From assembly GCA_016795245.1 (NCBI GenBank), contig JAEUIA010000055.1, positions 1 to 62,632 of the forward strand: 62,632 nucleotides of DNA, in the 5' to 3' direction. The notes beneath the pieces are model-generated. The model saw only the letters and a list, made by a program, of their open reading frames with translations. It was not told where the DNA came from and made no database searches. A program made the position numbers and the translations under genes. Positions 53,611 to 62,610 of this stretch are shown here, one piece after another; within the stretch, counting starts at the first letter, position 1; the number at the start of each line of letters is the position of its first letter. The stretch is from Planctomycetota bacterium (GTDB lineage: Bacteria; Planctomycetota; UBA1135; GCA-002686595).

Positions 53611-53747
53611 TTCCGACCGTGCGGCTACGCTTGCCTACCAGCCCCCTGTCGTTGCTGAATCGCCGGGAACTGTGCCCTCCGCTGCGCCCCTCTCCCAACC
53701 GTGGTCGGGCCGCAGACCAATGCGTCAGGAGCGGCAGTAGGCGCGCG

Positions 53748-55052
53748 CTACCCCGCGATGTGAGCGCGAACGAGCGGCGAGCGATCGAGCGGCGGACCGA
53801 GCTTCGTCCCCTGCGCGAGCAACGCGCGGCACTCATCCAGGCCATGACCTGCGCGATGGTGGATCTCGCACAGGACGTCGCCGCGTTTCACTTTGTCGCC
53901 GGCGGATGCGCGCCACACGAGGCCCACCGCGGGATCGATCTCGTCGGTGACCTTGATGCGACCGCCGCCGAGAGCACTGATCGCGTTGCCGATCGCGCGC
54001 ACGTCGGTGAACGTGAGCGTGCCGTCGTTCTCGGCCTTCCACGGATCGACGTCAGGTGCCTGCGGCAGCAGCGAGCGATCCTTGATGATGCGCGGATCGC
54101 CGCCTTGTTCGGCGAGGATCATCTCGAACACACCTAGCGCACGACCGCTGTCCAACGCGGCTTGCACGCGCTTCTTGCCCTCGTCCAACGTCGCGACCTT
54201 GCCGGTCAACCGCAGCATCTCGCCGCCTTGAGTCAGTACGAGCTCGCGCAGATCATCGGGCCCGCCGCCGGACAAGCACTCGATCGACTCGACGATCTCC
54301 AGCGCATGACCACACGCGCGACCCAGCGGCCGATCCATCGCGGTTTGGAACGCGCTGCAGCGCACACCCATCCCTTGCGCGAGCGCAATCATCACGCCGG
54401 CCAATTCCGCGCCGCGCTCCGGGTCGGGCAGGAACGCGCCCGAACCGAACTTCACGTCGAGCACCAGCGCATCGATTCCCTCGGCGAGCTTCTTGCTCAT
54501 GATCGAGCTGGCGATCAGCGGAATCGACTCCACCAACCCGCACGCATCGCGCAGCGCGTACAGCAACCGATCGGCCGGCACGAGAGTCTTCGTCTGCGCA
54601 CCGAACGCCACGCCCGTGCGATCGATCGCGCGATGGATCTCGTCGTCGGTCAGCTTGACGTTGAAGCCGGGGATCGATTCGAGCTTGTCGAGCGTCCCAC
54701 CGGTGTGACCCAACCCGCGCCCCGAAATCATCGGCACCGCGAGCCCGCACGCCGCCACCGCCGGCGCGAGCGGAATCGAAACCTTGTCCCCCACGCCGCC
54801 GGTGGAATGCTTGTCGGCTTTCTTCTGCGGCGTCTCGGGAAACGACAGCGTCGTGCCCGAATGCAGCATCGCGTGGGTCCAGGTCACCAGCTCGCGATCC
54901 GTCATCCCGCGCGTGAAGATGCACGCCGTCAGCGCCGCCGCGTGATAGTTCTCGATCTCGCCTTTGACGTAGCCGCCGAGAAAGTAGCGGATCTGCTCTT
55001 CCGAGAGCTCACCACCGTCACGCTTCGTTTGAATGACCGACCGGGCGTCCAC
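53748..55052 (-). CDS. deoA: Thymidine/pyrimidine-nucleoside phosphorylase
   Basis: The protein has 434 residues. It splits thymidine (or uridine) with phosphate into base and (deoxy)ribose-1-phosphate. Marks are the phosphate-binding KHSTGGVGDKVS, the family signature SGRGLGHTGGTLDKLESIPG, the Lys/Ser residues around LIASSIMSKKLAEG, and VLDVKFGSGAF. The N-terminal helical domain (VIQTKRDGGELSEEQIRYFLGGYVKGEI) and the C-terminal domain (VDPAVGLVWRASAGDKVKRGDVLCEIHH) are complete. Whether it is a strict thymidine phosphorylase or a broader pyrimidine phosphorylase cannot be told. It starts 3 bases after the stop of the phosphopentomutase gene upstream. Confidence 0.94.
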   Translation of the reverse strand: MDARSVIQTKRDGGELSEEQIRYFLGGYVKGEIENYHAAALTACIFTRGMTDRELVTWTHAMLHSGTTLSFPETPQKKADKHSTGGVGDKVSIPLAPAVAACGLAVPMISGRGLGHTGGTLDKLESIPGFNVKLTDDEIHRAIDRTGVAFGAQTKTLVPADRLLYALRDACGLVESIPLIASSIMSKKLAEGIDALVLDVKFGSGAFLPDPERGAELAGVMIALAQGMGVRCSAFQTAMDRPLGRACGHALEIVESIECLSGGGPDDLRELVLTQGGEMLRLTGKVATLDEGKKRVQAALDSGRALGVFEMILAEQGGDPRIIKDRSLLPQAPDVDPWKAENDGTLTFTDVRAIGNAISALGGGRIKVTDEIDPAVGLVWRASAGDKVKRGDVLCEIHHRAGHGLDECRALLAQGTKLGPPLDRSPLVRAHIAG

Positions 55053-55055
55053 GGC

Positions 55056-56240
55056 TCAACCTGCGACGATCGACTTGTAGAACGAACGCCCCGGACCGAC
55101 CGGCACGAGCCCGAGCGCTTCTTCGACCGTCGCGCCGATGTCGGCGAACGAATCGCGCGTCCCCAGGTTCACGCCCGCCTTCACGCGCTTCCCGGCCGCG
55201 ATGATCGGCACGTACTCGCGCGTGTGATCGGTCGTCTCGTGCTTCGTCGGGTCGTTGCCGTGATCGGCGGACATCAACACGAGATCGTCAGGTCCCAACT
55301 TCGATTCGAGCTCTACCAGGTTGCGATCGAATTCCTCCAGCGCGCGCCGGTAGCCCTTCGAATCGCGGCGATGACCGTACAACATGTCGAAATCGACCAG
55401 ATTCACGAACACGAACCCGCGCTCGAGCTTCGTCGCCAGATCGATCACGGCGCGCATGCCGTCCTGGTTGCCTTCGGTGTGAATCGACTCCGTCACACCG
55501 CGCGCGGCGAAGATGTCCTCGATCTTGCCCACGCCGACGACCGGGATCCCGGCTCGCTTGACCCGGTCGAGCACCGTGTCGTGCGGCGGCGGCATCGAAT
55601 AGTCGCGGCGGTTGTACGTGCGCTTGAAATGGCCCGGCGCGCCCACGAAGGGCCGCGCGATCACGCGTCCGACACCGTACGGATCCAGGATGTCGCGCGC
55701 GATCTGCGAGCACTCGTACAGGCGCTCCAAACCGAAATGTTCCTCGTGGCAGGCGATCTGGAACACCGAATCGGCGCTCGTGTAGACGATGGGTTTCCCG
55801 GTCTCGATGTGTTCGACGCCGAAGCGTTCGATGATCTCGGTCCCCGACGCGGCCTTGTTCCACAGCACCCCGGGCACACGGGCGCGCTTCACGAACGCGT
55901 CGATGATCTCGGGCGGAAAGCCCTCGCCGTACACCGGAAACGCTTTCGTCAGCGGACAGCCCATCATCTCCCAATGACCGGTCGAAGTGTCCTTGCCCGG
56001 TGAACTCTCTCGCGCGCGACCGAAGGCTCCTTGCGGAGCGGCGCTGCGCTTCACGGAAGTCACGCCGTCGATCGAACCCAGCCCCAACGCCGCGAGGCGC
56101 GGCACGTCCAGCCCGCCGGCGGCCTGCACCAGGTGATCGAGCGTGTGCGCGCCCGTGTCGCCGAACTCCGCCGCGTCCGGCAGTGCGCCGACGCCCAGCG
56201 AGTCCAGCACGAGACAAAAAACGCGTTTCATGGAACTCAT
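55056..56240 (-). CDS. deoB: Phosphopentomutase
   Basis: The protein has 394 residues and moves phosphate between C1 and C5 of (deoxy)ribose, so it links the phosphorylases to DeoC and RpiB. Alkaline-phosphatase-superfamily metal ligands are visible in LVLDSLGVGALPDA, SPGKDTSTGHWEMMG (with the catalytic Thr), NLVDFDMLYGHRRD, and MSADHGNDPTKHETTDHTREYVP. Length and order are those of DeoB. The ATG at 56240 overlaps the stop of the small gene upstream by four bases; an ATG at 56231 is the alternative. It is followed after 3 bases by the thymidine/pyrimidine phosphorylase gene. Confidence 0.95.
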   Translation of the reverse strand: MSSMKRVFCLVLDSLGVGALPDAAEFGDTGAHTLDHLVQAAGGLDVPRLAALGLGSIDGVTSVKRSAAPQGAFGRARESSPGKDTSTGHWEMMGCPLTKAFPVYGEGFPPEIIDAFVKRARVPGVLWNKAASGTEIIERFGVEHIETGKPIVYTSADSVFQIACHEEHFGLERLYECSQIARDILDPYGVGRVIARPFVGAPGHFKRTYNRRDYSMPPPHDTVLDRVKRAGIPVVGVGKIEDIFAARGVTESIHTEGNQDGMRAVIDLATKLERGFVFVNLVDFDMLYGHRRDSKGYRRALEEFDRNLVELESKLGPDDLVLMSADHGNDPTKHETTDHTREYVPIIAAGKRVKAGVNLGTRDSFADIGATVEEALGLVPVGPGRSFYKSIVAG

Positions 56241-56464
56241 TTCGATGTCATCGCGCTCTGGATGGTGCTGCGCACCTGGTTTTCCATGTCATCCACGAAC
56301 TCGACGCCGAAATCGCGCTCGAGCAGGTCGCGCTCGCTGAACTCGAAGCGCCCGGAGCGCGGGTCGAAGTCGAATTGGTAGTCGTGTTCGCTGCCGTCGT
56401 CCTCCGTGACCATCACGAGGACGATGTTGTTCGGGGCATCGAGTTCGACACGAAAGCTGGCCAT
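56237..56464 (-). CDS. Small acidic protein coupled to deoB
   Basis: The protein has 75 residues from the ATG at 56464, which follows an AAGGA site. It has no signal peptide. The sequence is acidic with a likely beta-hairpin start (FRVELDAPNNIVLVMVTEDDG, YQFDFDPRSGRFEFSE) and a helical end (VDDMENQVRSTIQSAM). I do not know the family. It overlaps deoB by four bases and heads the deoB-deoA unit, so it may bind or regulate one of these enzymes. A longer frame to 56509 adds residues without a better ribosome-binding site. Confidence 0.68.
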   Translation of the reverse strand: MASFRVELDAPNNIVLVMVTEDDGSEHDYQFDFDPRSGRFEFSERDLLERDFGVEFVDDMENQVRSTIQSAMTSK

Positions 56465-56559
56465 GGGGTCCTTTCGGAGGGAGAAAACGGAATCGAGAGC
56501 ATAACTCAATCCGATTCGCCCCCTGCCCGGGATCGGACGAATCGCTTATCAATGGAAGC

Positions 56560-57714
56560 ATGATCCGCGCGCGCTTCTCTCTACGCACCTCCGCCGCCAT
56601 GCTCCTTCTCCTGGGCGCGGTCGGGTGTTCGGCCTGGCGCACGGTCGAGGTCCGCGACGGCTGGACGCTCTACGGCGAGAAGGGCCAGGCCGTCGACGCC
56701 GCTGCCTTCCGCGCCTCGTTCGACCCGGGTTATCGCGCCGTCGAGCGTGTCTTCGGCCCGTTCTCCGAGAACGTGCGCGTGCACGCCATCACCAGCGACA
56801 AGTCCGCGGTCGAAGCCTCGATGCGCGACGTGCGCACCATTCAGGAAGTCCCCGGCATCGGTCGCGCACGCGTGCAGGCCTACCACGCGCGCGGCGACGG
56901 AGTCTTCGGGCCGATGACCGGCATCTACGCCGACGCGCCCGAACCTGGAACCGCCGTACACGAACTCGTGCACGCACGCATCGCCGAGATCGCGGCGGAC
57001 TTGCCGTTGTGGTTGGAAGAAGGCCTCGCGTGTTTCCTCGGCGACGGTTTTCTCGACGGTGACGAGTGGATCGTCGACGGCTACGCCTGCTGGCCCGTGC
57101 GCGAACTGCGCGAGCAGCGCTTGCCGGACAAGGAACTCGTGCGCGTCTTGAAGCTCGCGGCCGCTGACGAAGCGTCCGTGCGCGAGAACGTGCTCGTGCA
57201 CTTCATCGGCTGGGCCATCGTCTTCGATCTGCGACAAGAGGCGGGCACGCTCGATTGGAAGCAGTGGTTCGCGCGCTACAAGAAAGGCATCAGCGTGGAT
57301 GAAGCGCGCCTGCGGATCGAGCGCACGGTCTCGCGCGACACCGAAGCGGCTTGGCTCGAGCGGCTGAAGAGTCCCGACCGCAGGACGCGCCTCGCGACCG
57401 CGAAGGGACTGTGGAAACTGCGCTCGCGCGCCGCTGTCGAATCCCTGCTCGACGCGATCGACCGCGAAGACGACGCCGAGGTCAAAGTCGCGCTCGCGGT
57501 CAATGCGCTAGCGGCGGGCGGCGACGTCAAGTTGACCGACGACGCGCGTGATCGTTTCTGGCCTACGGTCTGGCCGGCGCTGCGGCGCGGACACCTGAAC
57601 GACCCGGCGGAGCAGGAAGCCTTGCGCGGCCTCTATTCTTCGTATCGTCGCCGGACCCAGATGAGTTCGCAGCAGGCGCTCGAGGGCTTGCGGCGCTACT
57701 GGGCCGAAGAATGA
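56560..57714 (+). CDS. Lipoprotein with HExxH metalloprotease-like domain and helical repeats
   Basis: The protein has 384 residues. Residues 12-23 (AAMLLLLGAVGC) form a lipobox. Residues about 50-200 look like a gluzincin/peptidase MA-type domain: HELVH supplies the zinc histidines and Glu, and WLEEGLACFL 18 residues later supplies the usual third ligand Glu. Residues about 255-340 form HEAT-like helical units (RLKSPDRRTRLATAKGLWKL, AVESLLDAIDREDDAEVKVALAVNAL). A zinc protease bound to a membrane lipid is likely; no substrate is evident. It is a single gene divergent from the deoB unit, ending at a strong terminator hairpin. Confidence 0.83.
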   Translation: MIRARFSLRTSAAMLLLLGAVGCSAWRTVEVRDGWTLYGEKGQAVDAAAFRASFDPGYRAVERVFGPFSENVRVHAITSDKSAVEASMRDVRTIQEVPGIGRARVQAYHARGDGVFGPMTGIYADAPEPGTAVHELVHARIAEIAADLPLWLEEGLACFLGDGFLDGDEWIVDGYACWPVRELREQRLPDKELVRVLKLAAADEASVRENVLVHFIGWAIVFDLRQEAGTLDWKQWFARYKKGISVDEARLRIERTVSRDTEAAWLERLKSPDRRTRLATAKGLWKLRSRAAVESLLDAIDREDDAEVKVALAVNALAAGGDVKLTDDARDRFWPTVWPALRRGHLNDPAEQEALRGLYSSYRRRTQMSSQQALEGLRRYWAEE

Positions 57715-57730
57715 CCTCACGCTGAAAAGC

Positions 57731-57767
57731 AACACGGCCGCCGAGCGCGAAGCTCAGCGGCCGTGTT
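57731..57767. terminator. Bidirectional terminator hairpin
   Basis: The stem AACACGGCCGC/GCGGCCGTGTT (57731-57741 with 57757-57767) continues with an inner GAGC/GCTC pair. On the minus strand it is followed by GCTTTTC, and on the plus strand by TCATATC. It separates the convergent ends of the HExxH lipoprotein gene and the small lipoprotein gene. Confidence 0.8.
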
Positions 57768-57791
57768 TCATATCAGCGCGAGCGCGTCAGT

Positions 57792-58172
57792 TCACTTGAC
57801 CTTGGCCATCGCCGCTTCGACCATCTTCTTCAGATCGGCGAGGCCGGCGTTGAACTTCTCTTTGACACCGGCGGCGCTCATGTCTTTGGTCATGTTCATG
57901 AGTTCGTCCTTCTTGGCCGTGATGTTCTTGATCAGGCCTTCGAGTTCGGTCTTCTTCTCGCCGGTGAGGCTCGCGGCCTTGGTCGTCAGTTCGCTGATCG
58001 ACTTCGTGACTTCCGCCAGCGGAGCTTCGGCCATCTTGGCGACGTCGCCGACGGCGCCTTCGACCTTGCCGGCTGCATCCTTGACGACGCTGGGGGCGGC
58101 CTTGTTCTCGCCGCAAGCGGCGAGCGGAAGGGCGAGAGCGAGAGCGAGCGAGATCTTGGTGGTGCTGTTCAT
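57792..58172 (-). CDS. Small helical lipoprotein
   Basis: The protein has 126 residues from the ATG at 58172 with a lipoprotein signal (ISLALALALPLAAC). The mature part is a long amphipathic helical stretch rich in Ala, Lys, Glu and Thr (VVKDAAGKVEGAVGDVAKMAEAP, ITAKKDELMNMTKDMSAAG), which may form a coiled coil. An earlier ATG at 58190 adds six residues only. The family is unknown. Such Lpp-like helices often act as envelope spacers or as periplasmic binding helices. Confidence 0.78.
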   Translation of the reverse strand: MNSTTKISLALALALPLAACGENKAAPSVVKDAAGKVEGAVGDVAKMAEAPLAEVTKSISELTTKAASLTGEKKTELEGLIKNITAKKDELMNMTKDMSAAGVKEKFNAGLADLKKMVEAAMAKVK

Positions 58173-58371
58173 ATGGAGACTGCCTTTCATGACTAACGGG
58201 GGGAACTCGGTGAGCCGTCTGCGATGCCGCGCGCGGTCGCACTGAGTTGATCGGAATCGATACCGGGCGTCAGCCCGGGATGCCGAGTCCAGAGAATAGC
58301 GAATGTGCGTTCAGATACGAACGGAAGGGCATTGGGGAGCCCAGATTGCCCATTTCAGCTCGACGAGCGCC

Positions 58372-60114
58372 TCAGCGGTGAATCTCGAACACGTACGGAT
58401 CGCTGTCGACTTTGAACGCGACCCATCCGGTCTTGCGTCCGTGTTCGACGAGATGCACGCGGTAGTCGTCGCGCACGAGCGACGTCGTCACGACGCCGAA
58501 TTCGTTCACCGTGAGCTCGCGCACGGGCAGCCCTTGGCGTGACTCGACCATGACGAGCGTGCCGGCTGAGATCGGGTGATCGAGGACAAAGCTGACGAGG
58601 ACTGTCGGCTTGATCACGATGACCGGAGCCGAGCGCTCGACGGTCCGCGTGAATTCGTACGCTTCGACGACGCGCGGTTCGCAGCTGACGGCGTTCGTCG
58701 TGCAACGCAACAAGTAGCGTCCCGGCGCCGCATTGCGGAAGACCAGGTTGGGCCCGACGGGGACCTGGCTTTGAACGCCGGAGGGAGCATTTTGCCTCCC
58801 CCGCCCGACACTGGCGGAGTACAAAGACCGCAGCGCGCGCGTGCCGTCGTGCTGCTCGAATTGCAGCAGTTCGAATCCGGTCGCGGTCGCTTCGGCCCCA
58901 CGCTCGTCCTTGACGTCGAACGCGAGTTGCGCGCCTTCCCTGTGCAAACGCAATTTCCCGAGGTCCAGAGTCTGGCCGGGCGCGAGGCGGAAGCTCAGTT
59001 GCGGCGAGTGATAGCCGTCGACTTCCACGCTCGCGTGCTTGTCCCCGGCGAAGATCCCGGTCACCTCGAGGTTGCCCGAGGCATCCGAAGTTTCGGAACC
59101 TGATGCGCGCTCGCCGACGACGACGAGTTTCGCTCCGGCGATGGGCACTTCGCCGACGTCATCGACGACGCGCAGCGTGACGCGTGTCTCGGCGATCGTC
59201 AGGTCTTCAGGTGTACTCGTGAACACGACCTCTTCGTCGCCGGGCAGGAACTGCTGCTCCGCGACGAGCACACCGCAGCAGAAGGCGCTCGCCCACAGCG
59301 GTCCGTCCTCATCGACAGTCAAGAAACCCAGAGTGTCCGGCGTCGACGCCAGGTCGGGCCGCTTGGTGCTCGAGGAGTGGATGGACTCGTCGCGCGTCGT
59401 ACGCTGTCCTTGTTCATCGGTCCGCAGTCCGAAACGAGTATGCAGGCTCGCCAGCGCACATTGCTCCGGGCTCGGACCTTCGGGCGTCAACGGGAAGCGG
59501 GTCGCGTAGACCACCAGCGGTGCGAAGGTGGAGGCGATGCTCGCGCGCGCGAGGACCGCGGAGATCGGTTTGCCGTCGACACCGCGCCAGCGCACGCGCA
59601 CGACGCGCTCGGGATGCAGCGTGACCGTCGTCTCCGACTCGTCGGTGTCCGCAGAGATGACGGCGCGAGCGATCCCGTTGCGCATGTTCAGCGCGCTCGC
59701 GACGACGACATAGGGGCCGGGCAGGGCCTCGACGAGTTCGAACTCGTTCGGGCCCTTGCGGCGCGTCGGATAGAGCGCACCGGTGTGATTCGAAAGGCGC
59801 ACCTCTAGACTGCTGGGCCGTTCGTCGCGACCCGAACTGTAGGCGACGTGGATGCGCAGTTTGTGCAGCCGCACCGACGGGACCCTTGGGTCGGCGGCCG
59901 CCTGCCGCCCGGCCTCCGTGCGCGACGGCGTCGCCACCGGGTTCAACTCGGCGGAGGGACCGTCGTCGGGCGCAGCCGTGAGCGCAGCATCGTGATCGGG
60001 CGACGCATCGCGCGCGGGCGGCGGCGCGGGCCGCGTGAGCATGGCGCGCTGCGCGAGGAAGATCGCCACGGCGGCGAGCACGATCACGAGAACGAGGATT
60101 GTGGACTTGCGCAT
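58372..60114 (-). CDS. Membrane-anchored extracytoplasmic protein with repeated beta domains, second paralogue
   Basis: The protein has 580 residues. An N-terminal helix (TILVLVIVLAAVAIFLAQRA) anchors it and a Pro/Asp/Ala-rich linker follows (about residues 30-80). The rest is beta-rich, with strand pairs such as RIHVAYSSG, RVVRVRWRGVDGKPISAVLARA, ITLRVVDDVGEVPIAGAKLVVVGE and SGNLEVTGIFAGDKHASVEVDGY. The last resemble carboxypeptidase-regulatory-like domains. The layout is the same as in the 649-residue protein at 45316-47265, so the two belong to one family of unknown role. It diverges from the transketolase gene after 79 bases. Confidence 0.74.
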   Translation of the reverse strand: MRKSTILVLVIVLAAVAIFLAQRAMLTRPAPPPARDASPDHDAALTAAPDDGPSAELNPVATPSRTEAGRQAAADPRVPSVRLHKLRIHVAYSSGRDERPSSLEVRLSNHTGALYPTRRKGPNEFELVEALPGPYVVVASALNMRNGIARAVISADTDESETTVTLHPERVVRVRWRGVDGKPISAVLARASIASTFAPLVVYATRFPLTPEGPSPEQCALASLHTRFGLRTDEQGQRTTRDESIHSSSTKRPDLASTPDTLGFLTVDEDGPLWASAFCCGVLVAEQQFLPGDEEVVFTSTPEDLTIAETRVTLRVVDDVGEVPIAGAKLVVVGERASGSETSDASGNLEVTGIFAGDKHASVEVDGYHSPQLSFRLAPGQTLDLGKLRLHREGAQLAFDVKDERGAEATATGFELLQFEQHDGTRALRSLYSASVGRGRQNAPSGVQSQVPVGPNLVFRNAAPGRYLLRCTTNAVSCEPRVVEAYEFTRTVERSAPVIVIKPTVLVSFVLDHPISAGTLVMVESRQGLPVRELTVNEFGVVTTSLVRDDYRVHLVEHGRKTGWVAFKVDSDPYVFEIHR

Positions 60115-60193
60115 GGGGCGGAAGGCCGCATCCTAGCCCGTATACTGCCCCACTTCGCTCCGCCACTTTTCCTCGACGAAGCTCGCTTTGCAC

Positions 60194-62530
60194 ATGCAGA
60201 CACTCACGAAGCCGAACTACGCCCAGCTTTCACAGCACTTCCACCATTGGCAGAAGATCGGCGACCTGATCGACCAGTGCATCGACCTGACGTTGAACCT
60301 GCGCCAATCGGGGCATCCGGGCGGTTCGCGGTCGAAGGTCCCGCTGCTCGTCGCGTCGACCTTGGGCGCCGGGATGCGTTGGGATCCGCGCCATCCGGAG
60401 AAGGCCTTCGGAGACCGTTTCGTGCTCGTCGCGGGCCACTGCAACCCGGTCATCTACGCGATGCTCGCGGTCTACAACGAAGCGCTGCGTGCGCGTTACG
60501 AAGAGACGGGCGATGCGCGCTACAAGATCGCGAACGAGAGTGAACGCGCGCTCTACTGGCAGGACCTGCTCACGCTGCGCCACAACAAGGGCTTGCCCGG
60601 CCACGCGGAGATGGAAGGCAAGACGCTGTTCTTCAAGTTCAACACTGGTCCGTCCGGTCACGGCGCACCGGCGGCGCTCGGTGAGGCGATTGCGTTGAAG
60701 CACGCCGGCGCGGGTGAGGTGAAGGTGTTCGCGATGGAAGGCGAAGGCGGCCACACCGCCGGCGCGCACCACGAAGTGAAACACTCGGCCTGGGGACTCG
60801 GGCTCGACAACCTCATCTACCTGTTCGATTGGAACGATCACGGCATCGACCATCGCGCGCACAGCGAAGTCGTGCACGGCACGCCGCGCGATTGGTTCGA
60901 GCCGTACGGTTGGCGCGTCGCGGGCACGGACAACGGCGAGGACTACGCCTCGATCACCAAGGCCCTGCTCGAAATCGTGCACGCCGACGATCCGAAGGGC
61001 CGGCCCGGCATGGTGTGGATCAAGTCGCGCAAGGGCCGCGGCTATCACAAGTTCGACTACGCCAGCCACGGCAAGGCGCACGGCCGCAACTCCGAGCTCT
61101 TCTGGAAATGCCGCGGTGATTTCAGCTCGAAATACGGCCTCGCGTGGACCGGCGTCGGCGACACCAAGGACCCCGGCGAAGACGCGTGTCGCACGCAGAC
61201 CGCCGAGTGGCTGAAGCAAGTGATGTCGGTCCTGCGCTCCGACAAGAAGTTGCTCGCGTACTTGTCCGACACGCTGGTCGAGATGGGCGAGTCGGTGCCG
61301 ACGAAGCTCGACACGTTCAATCTCGGAACCAAAGTGAACATGCACGAGGACCGCTCGTGGCTCGCGCCGGACAAGCTGCCGGCCGAATTGTTCGTCGCGC
61401 CGGGGACCAAGATCGCGAACAAGGAAGGCTTCGCCAAGTTCGGAGCGTGGGTCAACGGCCTCGCCAAGGAACGCATGGGGCGCCCGCTCGTTTTGGCGTG
61501 CTCGGCCGACCTCGCTGAATCGACTTCCATCATCGGCTTCTCGCAGGATTGGAAGGGCGCGAAAGGCTTCGGCTGGTACGAGCGCAACAAGAACCCCGGC
61601 GGCGCCCTGCTCCCGCAGCAGATCACCGAGTTCACGAACTCCGGACTCTGCGCCGGACTCGCGAGCGTCAACATGAGCTCGCACCCGGAGAAGGAATTCG
61701 TCGGCTTCTGGGGCGCGCATTCGACGTACGGCAGCTTCAGCTACTTGATGTACGGGATGATGCGGCTCTTCTCGCAACTCGCGCAGGATTGCCCGCTCAA
61801 GGTCGGCAAGGTCATTTGGGTCGCGGGTCACTCCGGTCCCGAGACGGCCGAGGACAGCCGCACGCACTTCGGCATCTTCGCACCGGGCACGACACAGCTC
61901 TTCCCCGACGGACACGTCATCAACTTGCACCCGTGGGAGCACAACGAAGTCGCGCCGATGCTCGCCGCAGCACTCGCGACCGACATTCCGATCATCGCGC
62001 TGCACCTGACGCGTCCGAATGTCGCGGTTCCCGACCGCGCCAAGATCGGCTGTGCACCGCACACCGATGCCGCGCGCGGTTGCTACGTCATTCGCGATTA
62101 CGATTCACGCAAGCCGAAGCAAGGCACGATCCTGGTCCAAGGCACGAGCACGACGGACTCGGTGTTTCAGCTGTTGCCGCGCTTCGCCGATGCGTCGGCG
62201 CCGAACGTGAAGCTCCTGGCCGCGACGTCTTGGGAGCTGTTCCAACGTCAATCACGCGAGTACCAAGATACCCTGCTCGGCCGCGGCGACTGGCTCGACT
62301 CGACCGTCATCACGAACGGCGCGCGCCGCTTGATGCACGACTGGCTGAGCTCGAAAGTCGCCGAGGCCTACGCGATGAGCCCGGACTGGGACAACCGTTG
62401 GCGCACCGGCGGCACCGTCGACGAACTCAAGAAGGAAGCCCACATCGATCCCGACAGCTTGTGGGAAGGCATTCAACGCTTCGCGAACGATCGCGAGAAA
62501 CGCCTGCAACGCCTCGGCCACCCCGGCTGA
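60194..62530 (+). CDS. tkt: Transketolase
   Basis: The protein has 778 residues from ATG 60194. It transfers two-carbon units between sugar phosphates using thiamine diphosphate. Marks are the SGHPGGS start, the thiamine-diphosphate site EGEGGHTAGAHHEVKHSAWGLGLDNLIYLFDWNDHGID, the middle domain with FSQDWKGAKGFGWY, and the pyrimidine-end domain (WVAGHSGPETAEDSRTHFGIF, LHLTRPNVAV, GCYVIRDYD). It is about 110 residues longer than the usual 660. The GEGEGG-type site and the extra length point to a divergent branch. It could also act in other two-carbon chemistry, but the transketolase call is best. It would feed pentose phosphates from the nucleoside loci into central metabolism. Confidence 0.88.
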   Translation: MQTLTKPNYAQLSQHFHHWQKIGDLIDQCIDLTLNLRQSGHPGGSRSKVPLLVASTLGAGMRWDPRHPEKAFGDRFVLVAGHCNPVIYAMLAVYNEALRARYEETGDARYKIANESERALYWQDLLTLRHNKGLPGHAEMEGKTLFFKFNTGPSGHGAPAALGEAIALKHAGAGEVKVFAMEGEGGHTAGAHHEVKHSAWGLGLDNLIYLFDWNDHGIDHRAHSEVVHGTPRDWFEPYGWRVAGTDNGEDYASITKALLEIVHADDPKGRPGMVWIKSRKGRGYHKFDYASHGKAHGRNSELFWKCRGDFSSKYGLAWTGVGDTKDPGEDACRTQTAEWLKQVMSVLRSDKKLLAYLSDTLVEMGESVPTKLDTFNLGTKVNMHEDRSWLAPDKLPAELFVAPGTKIANKEGFAKFGAWVNGLAKERMGRPLVLACSADLAESTSIIGFSQDWKGAKGFGWYERNKNPGGALLPQQITEFTNSGLCAGLASVNMSSHPEKEFVGFWGAHSTYGSFSYLMYGMMRLFSQLAQDCPLKVGKVIWVAGHSGPETAEDSRTHFGIFAPGTTQLFPDGHVINLHPWEHNEVAPMLAAALATDIPIIALHLTRPNVAVPDRAKIGCAPHTDAARGCYVIRDYDSRKPKQGTILVQGTSTTDSVFQLLPRFADASAPNVKLLAATSWELFQRQSREYQDTLLGRGDWLDSTVITNGARRLMHDWLSSKVAEAYAMSPDWDNRWRTGGTVDELKKEAHIDPDSLWEGIQRFANDREKRLQRLGHPG

Positions 62531-62533
62531 AGC

Positions 62534-62610
62534 GGTACGGAGTCAGGCTCCACTCCGCCGTTCTCTCTGCTGCGTTGCCCGGTCGAGTTTGACCGTACGG
62601 AGCCTGGCTC
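62534..62610. repeat. Pair of REP-like short repeats
   Basis: GGTACGGAGTCAGGCTCC (62534-62551) and CGTACGGAGCCTGGCTC (62594-62610) share GTACGGAG.C..GGCTC and each contains a small GGAG/CTCC-type palindrome. They lie in the end gap after the transketolase gene. A related TACGG/GGAGTC wording occurs in the inverted repeat at 13394-13627. Confidence 0.6.

Noticed and set aside
60141..60146. TATACT as the -10 box of the transketolase promoter
   Set aside because: No acceptable -35 hexamer at 16-18 bases upstream could be found, so the call would rest on one hexamer.
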